This document shows, piece by piece, positions 19,470 through 28,315 of a DNA stretch of 64,000 nt. The first letter of the stretch is position 1. The number at the start of each line of letters is the position of its first letter. The translations under genes and the position numbers were made by a program. The stretch spans positions 526,932 to 590,931 of the forward strand of contig CAVYGM010000026.1 in assembly GCA_963768025.1 (NCBI GenBank), written 5' to 3'. A model generated the notes under the pieces. It worked only from the letters and a program-made list of their open reading frames with translations, had not been told where the DNA came from and ran no database searches. Source of the stretch: CAVYGM01 sp963768025 (lineage in GTDB: Bacteria; Bacteroidota; Bacteroidia; Cytophagales; Spirosomataceae).

Positions 19470-19624
19470 GGGCTTTCTAATTTGTTTGGAAATAAAAAGG
19501 CGCGGCCTTTAATAGCCCTACGCACTTTTATTGGTCTGGTATTTGCACAAATGAACAGATAATAGAATAGTAAGACAATACCTACCTCAATTGTTAGTTA
19601 CTACCAGAAAAATAAGTCGTTTCT

Positions 19625-19981
19625 ATGAGAAAGTTAAGTTCAACAAATTTTCAGAATCAAACATTTTTGGAAGAGAAATGCGCCCTAAATGAGTTAATTC
19701 ATTTGCTTAGCAAACGGTGGCTGACGGACGTTATGTTCAGTATTGAAGAGGGGAATACCCGATTTTCGAGTTTAAAAGAAGATCTCGAACACATTAGCGA
19801 CAACATTCTGGCCGACCGCCTGAAGCTGCTGGAACAATACGGTCTGATCAACCGAAACGATAGTTTCCGGGAGGTACCCGCCCGAGTAGAATACTCACTG
19901 ACTCCAATTGGCCTCAAACTAAGCGACCTGCTGGATGGGCTGTGTAAGTTTTCGGAGAATGAAATGGAGTTCCCTGCCTGA
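19625..19981 (+). CDS. HxlR family winged-helix transcriptional regulator
   Basis: An intact 118-residue protein with the HxlR/MarR-like winged helix. CALNELIHLLSKRWLTDVMFSI is the first helix pair, and ILADRLKLLEQYGLINR and VEYSLTPIGLKL form the recognition helix and wing. Cys19 sits at the position used for redox or electrophile sensing in several HxlR/YodB proteins. It is divergent from the aldo/keto reductase, so it probably represses or activates the shared intergenic region 19470-19624. It starts at ATG 19625. Confidence 0.9.
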   Translation: MRKLSSTNFQNQTFLEEKCALNELIHLLSKRWLTDVMFSIEEGNTRFSSLKEDLEHISDNILADRLKLLEQYGLINRNDSFREVPARVEYSLTPIGLKLSDLLDGLCKFSENEMEFPA

Positions 19982-19992
19982 TTCTGGCGGTC

Positions 19993-20703
19993 CTAATTTT
20001 TGGTAGTTTCGGCCAATACCAGCTGGGCTAGTTCAAAGGCATACTCATCAATGCGTATGCTGCCAATATTGGCCTGAATCGCTACTACTACCTGCTCCTT
20101 GGGGTAGTTCATGATAAAACACCGGGTACCCTTTACGGTACCACTGTGCCCGTACCAGCTGCGCCCGCGGCTGTCTTTGCCCACAAACCAGAGCAGTCCC
20201 TGCCATTGGGGTACCTGAGTGGGATTGGGGGCACCTCGGAACGCCTTTTCGTATTTATTGAAATAGGGCGTGTACATTTTATCCAAGGTAGCGGGTTTTA
20301 GCAGCATGCCCCGATTTAGCGCCTCGGCCAATTTGACCATATCCTCCACGGAAGAAATAATCCCACCCCCGGCGTATTTGTAGCTCACATCCTCATAGGG
20401 AGTATTGATGAGTACGCCCGCCGCATCGCGTACGTACCCTTTGCCCCGGTGGGGGACAATACGGGAGGGCACATCAAGACTGCTGGTGAGCATTCCGGCG
20501 GGTTGCCAGATGTTCCGCTTCATGTACTCTTCAAATCCAAGGCCTGACACCTTTTCCACAATTCCTTGCATGAGATTGCTGGCAAAAGATGAGTAATTAA
20601 AATACATTCCCGGCTCAAACAGCAGGGGATCAATGCGAAACAGCGTGGACGCTTCTTCGAAGGTTATGGCTTTTGTGAAATTTAAAAAAAGGAAGGGTCG
20701 AAC
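19993..20703 (-). pseudogene. Class C beta-lactamase-family serine hydrolase, N-terminal half deleted
   Basis: The open frame encodes only the C-terminal ~230 residues of a penicillin-binding-protein-like serine hydrolase. The YNYSS-type motif (FNYSSFASNLMQGIVEKV) supplies the catalytic tyrosine, KYAGGGIISSVEDMVKLAEAL follows, and WYGHSGTVKGTR is the HxG-type motif. The SxxK nucleophile region and everything before it are missing. Reading upstream, the frame stays homologous to NFTKAITFEEASTLF and then hits a TAA at 20704-20706, only 11 bases from the S9 peptidase stop. About 150-200 residues have been lost, so the product cannot be an active enzyme. A deletion, not a point error, is needed to explain this. 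Confidence 0.8.
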
Positions 20704-20714
20704 TTAAGGTACCT

Positions 20715-21790
20715 CTACCTAGGGAAATAACTCGCCTGGATCAGCTCATTCACATTACCGAACCGTTTGTTTGGTTTGAGGTATTGACCCAGAAAATTGT
20801 ACACTTTCAAGCGAATCTCCTTGGCGGCAAAGGTATCAATCCGGTCAAACGTGTGGCCACCGGGCATATCCTTGTAGATTTCGTATTCGAATTTCTTCCC
20901 TTCGGCTTTTAGAGCCTTTATCAGGTGCTCCACTTCCAGCACATTTACGTCCTCGTCGTTGGTATTGGTATGAATCAATAGGGGAGTTTTGAGTTTCTCG
21001 GCATTCCAGGCGGGGGATCGGCGGCGGTATTCGTTTACGTTCTGATCGGCAGACTTGCCAATGTGGTAGTCGGCCGAGTACATGTCGCGGTAGCTTTGGG
21101 ACTTGTACCCCATGCGGGCTATGAGGTCGCTCACGGGTACTCCCGCGTAGCCCACTTTGTAGTCATCGGGATGGTCGAAGAGGTTGAGCAGGGTAATAAG
21201 TCCCCCGTGGCTCCAACCCAGTATGCCTACCCGGTCTTTATCCACAAAATTGTAGTTTTTAAGAATATAGTGCCGGCTAACGTTTACGTCTTCTACTTCC
21301 AGTCCACCGTAGTCAATCTGGCGATAAAATCCGGCCCCGTACCCCGTACTGCCCCGGTAGTCTGCCGCTACCACTATGTACTCCTGCACCATAAGCTCAC
21401 GAATGATGTGGGAATATGAAGAGGCGAAGTTGCTATGAACACCGCCGTGGGGCAACACCAGTAAGGGGTACTTCTTGTTCACATCAATGTTGGAGGGAAT
21501 AAACACATAGGCCGAAACCGTACCGGATTTCTAGCTCCCTGCCCCGTGGGATTTTTGATAATGGCTGGTGGTGGGCCAGTAATGATCACCTCGTCTACGA
21601 AAGCCACATCACTCAATCGCTGGTGCCAGGTGACGTCGTCAATGGCTTTGTCGAGGTTGTCGAAACTATGCCGCATGGATTCCACCTGCCTTTGTAAATC
21701 TTCCACTTGTGTCTCGAGCGAGGATTTCTCCTGGGCTATGCTGTCGGAAAAGGGTAAGAGCAGCAGTAATATAAGTAGTTGTTGTTTCAT
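20715..21790 (-). CDS. Secreted prolyl oligopeptidase family (S9) serine peptidase, one frameshift
   Basis: A signal peptide (MKQQLLILLLLLPFSDSIAQ) is followed by a coiled-coil-like segment (LETQVEDLQRQVESMRHSFDNL), then an S9-type alpha/beta-hydrolase domain without the usual beta-propeller. The nucleophile motif is GWSHGG, the acid is in NTNDEDVNVLEVEHL and the histidine in DMPGGHTFD. DYRGSTGYGAGFY is also typical of the family. The frame breaks near 21535. The corrected length is ~358 residues. Missing the propeller, it probably acts on a wider range of peptides or esters than classical prolyl oligopeptidases. Downstream lies the truncated serine hydrolase. Confidence 0.88.
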
Positions 21791-21863
21791 GGTGAAGTGG
21801 GGTTAAATAAAAAATTCATTTACACCGTAACTAGGCGATAAGCGCAAGAATTTCACAAACCAA

Positions 21864-21890
21864 TCTTTGCGCCTATCGCGTCTTTGCGGT
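21864..21890. repeat. CTTTGCG mini-repeat in intergenic DNA
   Basis: TCTTTGCG occurs at 21864-21871 and again at 21881-21888 in the ~110-bp gap between the M14 and S9 peptidase genes. CTTTGCG-rich short repeats recur between genes in several environmental bacterial phyla. Only this copy was noticed here. Confidence 0.45.
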
Positions 21891-21908
21891 GACTCTTTTA
21901 TGCTTTTC

Positions 21909-24645
21909 TCATTTCTCAGCCAAAGAATACAACTGATTAAACAGCAACTTAAACGTCCCATGCGCCTGCGAACGGAAGGCGATTTCAGGTCCGAATACGA
22001 GTAGTTTACCCGACCCAACGGTAGCTTCAAAGGCCGTAACGCCGCCTTGCAGATACGCCTGCCCCCAGGCCCAGCCGCTGCGTAGGGGCGTAGCGGTAGG
22101 GAACCACGCCAGGGGCTTTACCTGTCCACGGGCTATGGCTTCGGGCGAAATGGTAAAGACGGGGCTGGCATCAAAGTACACATCAGTTTTGGCGGGCATT
22201 CCCCAGGTAGCACGCTGGGTGGTATCCACGGCTACTTGCAGTATACTCCCGGGGATGTAGTATTTTTCACCGGGTAAGGGTCGTTCCTTGCCTCCCGTCG
22301 TCATTTCCATTAGGGCATTTCTGACGGGTAGTTGCAGGTGATAGGCCAGGTTGGCACTACTACCCAGGGTGACCACGGTGCCGCCTTCTTCCATGAATTT
22401 TTTGAGTTGGGGAATCGATTTTTGGACACTCAGGCTTCCCATGGTAGGATGGTATTCCGTCGGAATGTCTTCTTCCTTAGCCTCAGTGCGGTTATTGCCC
22501 CGCTCCTCCGAGGGTACCCCCGTTCCCGGAATAGCCCTGGTCACGAACAGAATCACATCGTACTTTTTTCGCAAATCACCCGCGTCAATATCCTTTGCAT
22601 ACACCAATTGGATCGGGTAATGAAACTGCTCCATAATCCAGCGCGTCCACCCAGAGGGCATGGAGCCCCCGTAGGTATCCCACAGGCCAATGCGCCGGGG
22701 TGTGACTTTGGCAAGGGAGGCGGTGGCGGGCTTTTTGGATAGTCCGGTTACCACCAGACCCAGCTCGGAAACCGATTTTTCGAGTACCGCTTTTGTCTTT
22801 GCGGATGCGGGTATATAAAAATCACCTGTTTCCGTTAGGCGGAACACCTCCGTACCGGCAGCAATCAGATCGTTGATGGTGGTGAAAGAATCATTATTTT
22901 TTGCACTTAGTATAAAACCTGCGGTGGCTTTGGTCGAAGGAAGTGTACCCGTTGGCTTCTGCAATTCACCGTAGGGAACAGGCTGAAATGGCCCGGTAAA
23001 GTCTTCCAACTGACGGTCAAAAGCGACGCCCATCTGATAAGCCAGTGTCCAGCCAGCGGCATCGTAGGGCCGAACGGGAGGCCCGCCCTGGTACTGAAAA
23101 TCATTGGGGTAGTCCTGAGGCTCAAACATATCAACGATGTGCGGACGGAAAGCCTGGTTGGTTTTTACAACGTATGATCCCGCCGGGTACGTTTTTCCAG
23201 CCACTGCAAACTCGGACGTAGCTTTATGAACCCGCACGCCTGTTTTGATAAGGGCGTTCACAAACTTAACGGCGGTAGGAAAGTCATTCTGATTGGCCGA
23301 AAGGATATACCCACGGGCATCCCGCAAAACTGGATTTTTCAATACTGCTTCATAAAAGCTGAGGGAGGGAGTCTGTGAGGTACCCCGTTGGCTCGGGGTT
23401 CCGGCTTTGATGGCTTCGCTGATAGACTCGATCCGGCTGGGGTAGGGGGTCCAGTAGTCTTTGCTACCCCGCTCAATGGAGCTTTTGCCCATGTGGTAAA
23501 TATTGTACAGGAGTTGATCGCTGTGCCGGGCGGCGTAGTCAAGCACGGCCCAGTTGAGGGAGAGAGAATACTCAATCGACTGCCTGAAATGCCACTTTTG
23601 GGGCATAGCCGGGTTAGGCGTATTGTTGTTGGGAATCAGGCGCTGGGGTACCAGCGGAATTTCCTCGGGGGTAGGGTTTCCAATTATCTCGGTCAGAAGG
23701 CCGATCATGTTGTGAAAGTGGGTGGTGGTGCGAAGGCCCCCGTTGTACCAGGTAGAGAACGTGGAACCCGTCAGGCGGGTATAGCCCGGTTTGTTTTCCA
23801 CATTCAAACGGTTGTACATGGCGGCCCCTACGGCATCTATGCCCGTCACCATCAGCGGGATCAAACACGTAGTTGAACGGATCGCGGTAGGGAGGACCTG
23901 CCAGTACCGAGCCCGCCGGACCGCGCTGATGGTGGTTGTACATGATTTGGGGAATCCATTCCAGAAATAGCTGCCTTCCCATGTTCTGGGATTCTTTCAT
24001 GTTCATGATGTAGAAGTCCCGGTTGTTGTCGTGGCCGATGTACTTTTGGTACAAGCGGGGCAGGTGTTCCGTGGAGCGTTTCTTAGGGTCAGACTGCCGC
24101 ATGTACCAGTTGCTTACCAGTTCCTGTCCGTCGGGGTTGGCGTGGGTGAGCAGGATAATCACCTTGTCCAAAATGTTTTTGGTTTCGGCATCCTGGCGGC
24201 TGGCCAAATTATAAGCCGTCTCTATCAACTGATGGATACCCACTACCTCGGTGGCGTGGAGACCGCCGTCAATCCATACCACCGCTTTACCCTCCAATGA
24301 CAAGGCCTTGGCTTCCGCGTCGGTAAGCCCTTCGGCCCGGGCCATTTTCTGAGAAATTTCCTTATAACGGGCCAGATTTTTCAGGTTATCTGGGGAGGAA
24401 ACAAAGAACATGTATTGATTGCGACCTTCCTCGGTTTGGCCGATGGTAGTCAATTCCATCCGATCGGAAGACTCATCTAGTTTTTTAAAATAAGCTTCGG
24501 TTTGGGTGAAGTTGGCCAGTTGATAATCGTCGCCAATGGCAAATCCGAAGTGTGATTGGGGAGTAGGAATGGTTTGGGCCCTGGCTATTCCGAGCAGCAA
24601 TACTACCAGGCAAAACACAAGCTGGTAAGGGTACTTTGTACGCAT
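21909..24645 (-). CDS. Secreted M14 family zinc carboxypeptidase, one frameshift
   Basis: A signal peptide (MRTKYPYQLVFCLVVLLLG...ARA) is followed by an M14 peptidase domain. The zinc-binding HxxE motif is H130/E133 in GGLHATEVVG, the third zinc histidine is probably in MYNHHQRGP, and the catalytic glutamate is in IGLLTEIIGNP. A C-terminal region of ~450 residues contains a class-I-amidotransferase-like stretch and beta-rich segments, typical of the ~900-residue Bacteroidota M14 family. The frame breaks near 23850, between FNYVFDP and LMVTGIDAVGAAMYN. The corrected length is ~910 residues. It may act in peptide or peptidoglycan turnover together with the neighbouring S9 peptidase. Confidence 0.9.
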
Positions 24646-24704
24646 AATAGGGTATTGGATGGGTTAAATTTGAGTCGGTAAGTTCGGGAAAATTGGCACA
24701 TAAA

Positions 24705-26075
24705 TCACACCGCATCCGAAAGGCTGGAAAACGTGAAATCTCTGATTTTCATTGGGGGGATCAGATTGCCTCTTGTACGGACGGGTCTGCCCAACTCTTC
24801 TAGGTTATTGAGCATAATCACCGGACATTCGTTAAAGCGAAAATTCTTAACTGGATACTTGATCTGGCCATTTTCAATATAAAAAGTCCCGTAGCGGGTC
24901 AAGCCGGTGTAGAGTAGGGGTTGGGGGTCGAGCCAGCGGGTGTACCAGAAACGCGTCACCAGGATTCCCCGCTCAGTACCCTTGATCAGCTCAGCGAGGG
25001 AGGCCGTACCGCCCGACATCGTGAAGCTGTCGGGTAGCATCAGGGGTGGTACCCCCTTTTGTTTTGCCCAGTAGCGGGAGCGATACGGCACTGGCCTGAC
25101 CGGGCTGACCTTTTCCGTCAAAGAAAGACCCGAAAAGCCTATAATCATCCTTGTCACAAATTCGAGTACACGAATTCCAAAATTCCTGGGTATTAGACTG
25201 GTAAGCCACGTCGTCGAGTAGCCCCACGATTTCCCCGTTTTTGATTTCGTAAAATAGCTGGCCGCTAAACTGGAAATTGTAACGCTGCTGGTCGATGGAC
25301 GAAGAGCCCCTGCCCAGGATGTAAATGCCTTTTTCGGTATCCCGGATCATGTCCTGAATGCTGTACTTTTCGGCGTTTGGTTGTAAGGACACATTGGGCA
25401 TACGCTGAAACTGTACGGAATCCCAGCTATCGGCAAAGCTGCACCCGTGGGAAGCGTTCTCACCCAGAATATGAACCTGGTCCCGGGTAGCCTGGAAATT
25501 GACCAGAATCCCGTCCTTTACCAGATCCCACGACTTAGCGGGTACCCCCTCTTCATCAAACCCGACCCGGCCCATGGTATTGGGCTGAACCTTATCCGCC
25601 AGGAAATTGACGATGTTGCTACCATATTGGAAGTTTTTGGAATTACGTTTTTCCAGGCTGGCAAAGCTGGTACCGGCCAGATTGGCCTCGTATCCCAGCA
25701 CTCGATCCAGTTCCAGCGGATGCCCTACGGATTCGCGGATCGTCAGGCCCAGATTGGACGGGTCCAGGAGCATATCGTACTTGCCCGCCGGTACCGACTT
25801 TGCCACCAATTTGGCCTGCGCCTGCTTGGCCGACAGAATCACATCTTCCACTATATCGTAGGAGTAGCGATATACGGTTGGGCCTCCCATCACCGACTTT
25901 TTTTCTGAGACTAGCCCATCGAGGTATTCATAGCCCATACCGATAGGTGCACTGAGGGCATCGCGGGTTTTGAAACGTCCGGCTTGTTTGTTGACGGCTG
26001 TCACGGTGAAGGTCGGCCAGAGCCGGTGAATGTCTTGATCTACTTAGGAGCCATCAATGGAAGCAAAGTATTTCT
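24705..26075 (-). pseudogene. TldD/PmbA chimera: TldD core fused out of frame to the end of PmbA
   Basis: TldD and PmbA form the TldDE metalloprotease that trims peptides such as microcins and CcdA. Here 25100-26004 encodes the TldD core with the family segments NLGLTIRESVGHPLELDRVLGYE and VAYQSNTQEFWNSC, up to FGSFFDGKGQPGQASAV. The TldD HExxxH motif appears as TIRESVGH. Near 25090 the sequence jumps, out of frame, to the last ~120 residues of a PmbA-type protein (RYWAKQKGVPPL, LLYTGLTRYGTFYIENG, IKIRDFTFSSLSDAV-like end). The TldD N-terminus is also absent: upstream of 26004 the homologous frame has a TAA at 26044-26046 where a Tyr codon is expected, and homology ends near 26075. Two genes have collapsed into one non-functional remnant. 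Confidence 0.8.
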
Positions 26076-26391
26076 GTTCGTTGACAACAATAGGTGTTTA
26101 TATATCCTTTTCATTGGAAAGATAGTTTCTGTTTTAACTACTCAATAGTTGATTTTTAGGCTGAACGCCAGTGACGTGGTGAGGAGGCGTAATTTTATAG
26201 TAGAGCAATTGGATAAATGCTAGCAACAGTAGTAGCTTTATTCTGTAATCATTCAGTATTTGTTTAATTATATTTTGTATCAAGAGTAATTAGCAAAACG
26301 ATTATAGTGGAATAGAGGCCCTTTTGCGAACTTTATATAAAAGTTCTATTTTATTATGAAATAAGTCATACGTCGGGTCTTCCCCTGATCC
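26076..26391. other. AT-rich gene-free stretch
   Basis: About 315 bp with no convincing reading frame, lower in GC than its surroundings, between the TldD/PmbA remnant and an ABC ATPase gene. It contains many stops in all frames and no clear hairpin. It probably combines decayed coding DNA with the ABC gene's upstream region. Confidence 0.6.
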
Positions 26392-26475
26392 TTGGACGCT
26401 CACCGGATGGATATAATGGAAACTATCGTCTCGCATCGTACATTTGGTTTTTGGCCAATCCTGTCTATCCCGTCT

Positions 26476-27456
26476 ATGGCTTTACTTCAATTGAAATCAG
26501 TATCCAAAGCCTATGCCGGGACCACCGTGCTATCGGACGTGTCCCTAACGATCAAAAAGGGCGAGTGGGTGGGCATCGTGGGCGAAAGCGGGTCGGGGAA
26601 AAGTACCTTGCTCAAAATCATTGGACGCTACCTGGACGCGGATAGCGGTGAGCTATACCTGAACCGAAAACAAGTAACGCTGGTGCGGGATCAGTTGCTA
26701 AAAGGCCATGAATTGATCAAGCTCGTACATCAGGACTATGAGCTGTTTCCGAATCAAACTGCCCGGGAGAACATCACCTATGCCTTACGCTTCTATGAGC
26801 CGGATTACCTCACGCAGCGCGCGGATGAGTTGATTAAATTGACGGGATTAACCGAGGCCGAACATCGAAAGGCCAAGGTACTGTCGGGGGGCGAAAAACA
26901 ACGTACCGCCCTGGCGCAGGCCATAGCGGTACCCCCACAGTTGCTGCTCCTGGATGAGCCCTTTGCCCACCTCGATCCCCGCAACAAACAGACCCTGGCG
27001 GAGGCAATCGAGTCTCTTAAAAAGAGCAACGACCTTACCTGCCTCTTCGTGACGCACGATGCCGGCGAGGCGATGGCCTGGGCCGATCGGATCATTATCC
27101 TGAAAGACGGGAAAATAATTCAGGAAGGTACCCCTGAGCAGGTGTATACGAAACCAGCCAATGTATACGTGGCCCAATTGACCGGATTGGTTAATAGTGT
27201 GCCGGAGAACGGCAAAACCCGCCTTATCCGTCCCAACTACATCCGCGCGGTTCGGAATCCGGACAAAGCGGTATGGCGGGGGCGCGTCACCCAAATAAGA
27301 TTCAAGGGTACTAACTACGAGTACTTTTGCACGACGGATAATGGAACTTCGCTGGTATATTTTGCCAACCGAAAATCCCATCAGGTTGGGGAAGAGGTGT
27401 ATCTGACCTATTCAAGAAAGCATAGCTTTTTGCTGAATGATACACAGGCAATATAA
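26476..27456 (+). CDS. ABC transporter ATP-binding protein (FbpC/PotA-like), orphan
   Basis: A complete ABC ATPase of 326 residues from MALLQLKSVSKAYAG. It has Walker A GESGSGKST at 36-44, the Q-loop in VHQDYELFPNQ, the signature LSGGEKQR, Walker B LLLLDEPFAHLD and the H-loop VTHD. A C-terminal ~90-residue TOBE-like domain (VNSVPENGKTRLIRPNYIRA onward) places it near the iron, spermidine or molybdate uptake ATPases. The ATG at 26476 is preferred over 26392 because the conserved protein begins there. No permease or binding-protein gene is adjacent, so the transported substrate is unknown. Confidence 0.9.
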   Translation: MALLQLKSVSKAYAGTTVLSDVSLTIKKGEWVGIVGESGSGKSTLLKIIGRYLDADSGELYLNRKQVTLVRDQLLKGHELIKLVHQDYELFPNQTARENITYALRFYEPDYLTQRADELIKLTGLTEAEHRKAKVLSGGEKQRTALAQAIAVPPQLLLLDEPFAHLDPRNKQTLAEAIESLKKSNDLTCLFVTHDAGEAMAWADRIIILKDGKIIQEGTPEQVYTKPANVYVAQLTGLVNSVPENGKTRLIRPNYIRAVRNPDKAVWRGRVTQIRFKGTNYEYFCTTDNGTSLVYFANRKSHQVGEEVYLTYSRKHSFLLNDTQAI

Positions 27457-27478
27457 AAATGAACCTCCAATTGCCCTA

Positions 27479-28156
27479 TTATTCTTGGACCGTATTATGC
27501 AAATCCGTAGAAGGCCGAATGACATGCACATCCAGAACCGCCTTTGGGCGGGCCAGGTATTCGCGCACTAGGGTGCGGAACGAGTAGGTAGCTGGGACAT
27601 CCTGGGCCGCAAAGGCTATCGCCTGAATGCCTTCGTTTTGGGCAATGTACAGGGCCCGGGCATTCTGGAAATCCTGGGAGATGATGGTGATGTTATCCTC
27701 ATTGAAAACATCCTTGCACCGGATGATAGAATCAAACGTCCGGAATCCGGCGTAGTCCAATTGAAGCGCTGTTTCAGGAATTCCCATTTTCATCAGCGCT
27801 TTCTGCATGTCAAGGGGTTCATTGTAGTATTTGGAGTCGTTGTTTCCACTCAATATCAGCGTGCCGACTTTTCCCTCATTAAATAGCCGGGCTGCCGCTT
27901 CGATGCGGTACTTAAAAAACAAGTTTTCCTTTCCCTCAGTGGTCGTTTTGCTTGTTCCCAATACCAGCCCTACCTTATTGGATGGTAGAGTATTAATAAA
28001 AAAATAACTGTTGGACCGGGTTGTGTACACAACCAGAACATTGCAGAGGAGGACGAATAAGGTACTCACAAAGGCAATAACCAGCAGGATTTTGATCATC
28101 CGTTTCAAATAGCCGATTTTTAGTATTTCTACGTGGTTTCGCAAGATGAGCTGCAT
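27479..28156 (-). CDS. SanA/ElyC family envelope protein (DUF218)
   Basis: A protein of up to 225 residues with one N-terminal membrane helix (MIKILLVIAFVSTLFVLLCN) and a DUF218 domain outside: VGLVLGTSKTT, FKYRIEAAARLFNEGKVGTLILSG, and the ITIISQDFQNARALYIAQ motif. It ends ARPKAVLDV. SanA and ElyC affect envelope barrier function and the use of undecaprenyl-phosphate carriers. An internal start at 28099 (MIKILLV) gives a better membrane anchor, and the upstream 19 residues may be untranslated. It is convergent with the ABC ATPase (22 bp apart). Confidence 0.88.
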   Translation of the reverse strand: MQLILRNHVEILKIGYLKRMIKILLVIAFVSTLFVLLCNVLVVYTTRSNSYFFINTLPSNKVGLVLGTSKTTTEGKENLFFKYRIEAAARLFNEGKVGTLILSGNNDSKYYNEPLDMQKALMKMGIPETALQLDYAGFRTFDSIIRCKDVFNEDNITIISQDFQNARALYIAQNEGIQAIAFAAQDVPATYSFRTLVREYLARPKAVLDVHVIRPSTDLHNTVQE

Positions 28157-28280
28157 TTCAGTTTAGCTTAAATAATACGTTCGTTTAGAAACTAATCTGT
28201 ATTTATAAAACGAATGGCTCTTCCCCTTTTTCCTACTCCCCGCCAAATTAAAAAGTTTTAAAAGCGTTTGTTGATGATAT

Positions 28281-28315
28281 AAAAAATGGCCACTGTTCAC
28301 TAGTGGGAGGCCATT
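28281..28315 (-). terminator. Rho-independent terminator after parC
   Basis: On the minus strand AAAATGGCC pairs with GGCCATTTT around a 17-nt loop containing a short secondary ACTAGT palindrome, followed by more T. It begins directly at the parC stop codon. Confidence 0.75.

Noticed and set aside
18723..19562. 279-codon plus-strand ORF
   Set aside because: Shadow of the aldo/keto reductase gene, which has all four catalytic residues on the other strand.
24705..26004. A novel shortened TldD protease
   Set aside because: The reading frame is broken at the TldD/PmbA joint and the N-terminus is preceded by an in-frame stop, so a functional short form is unlikely.
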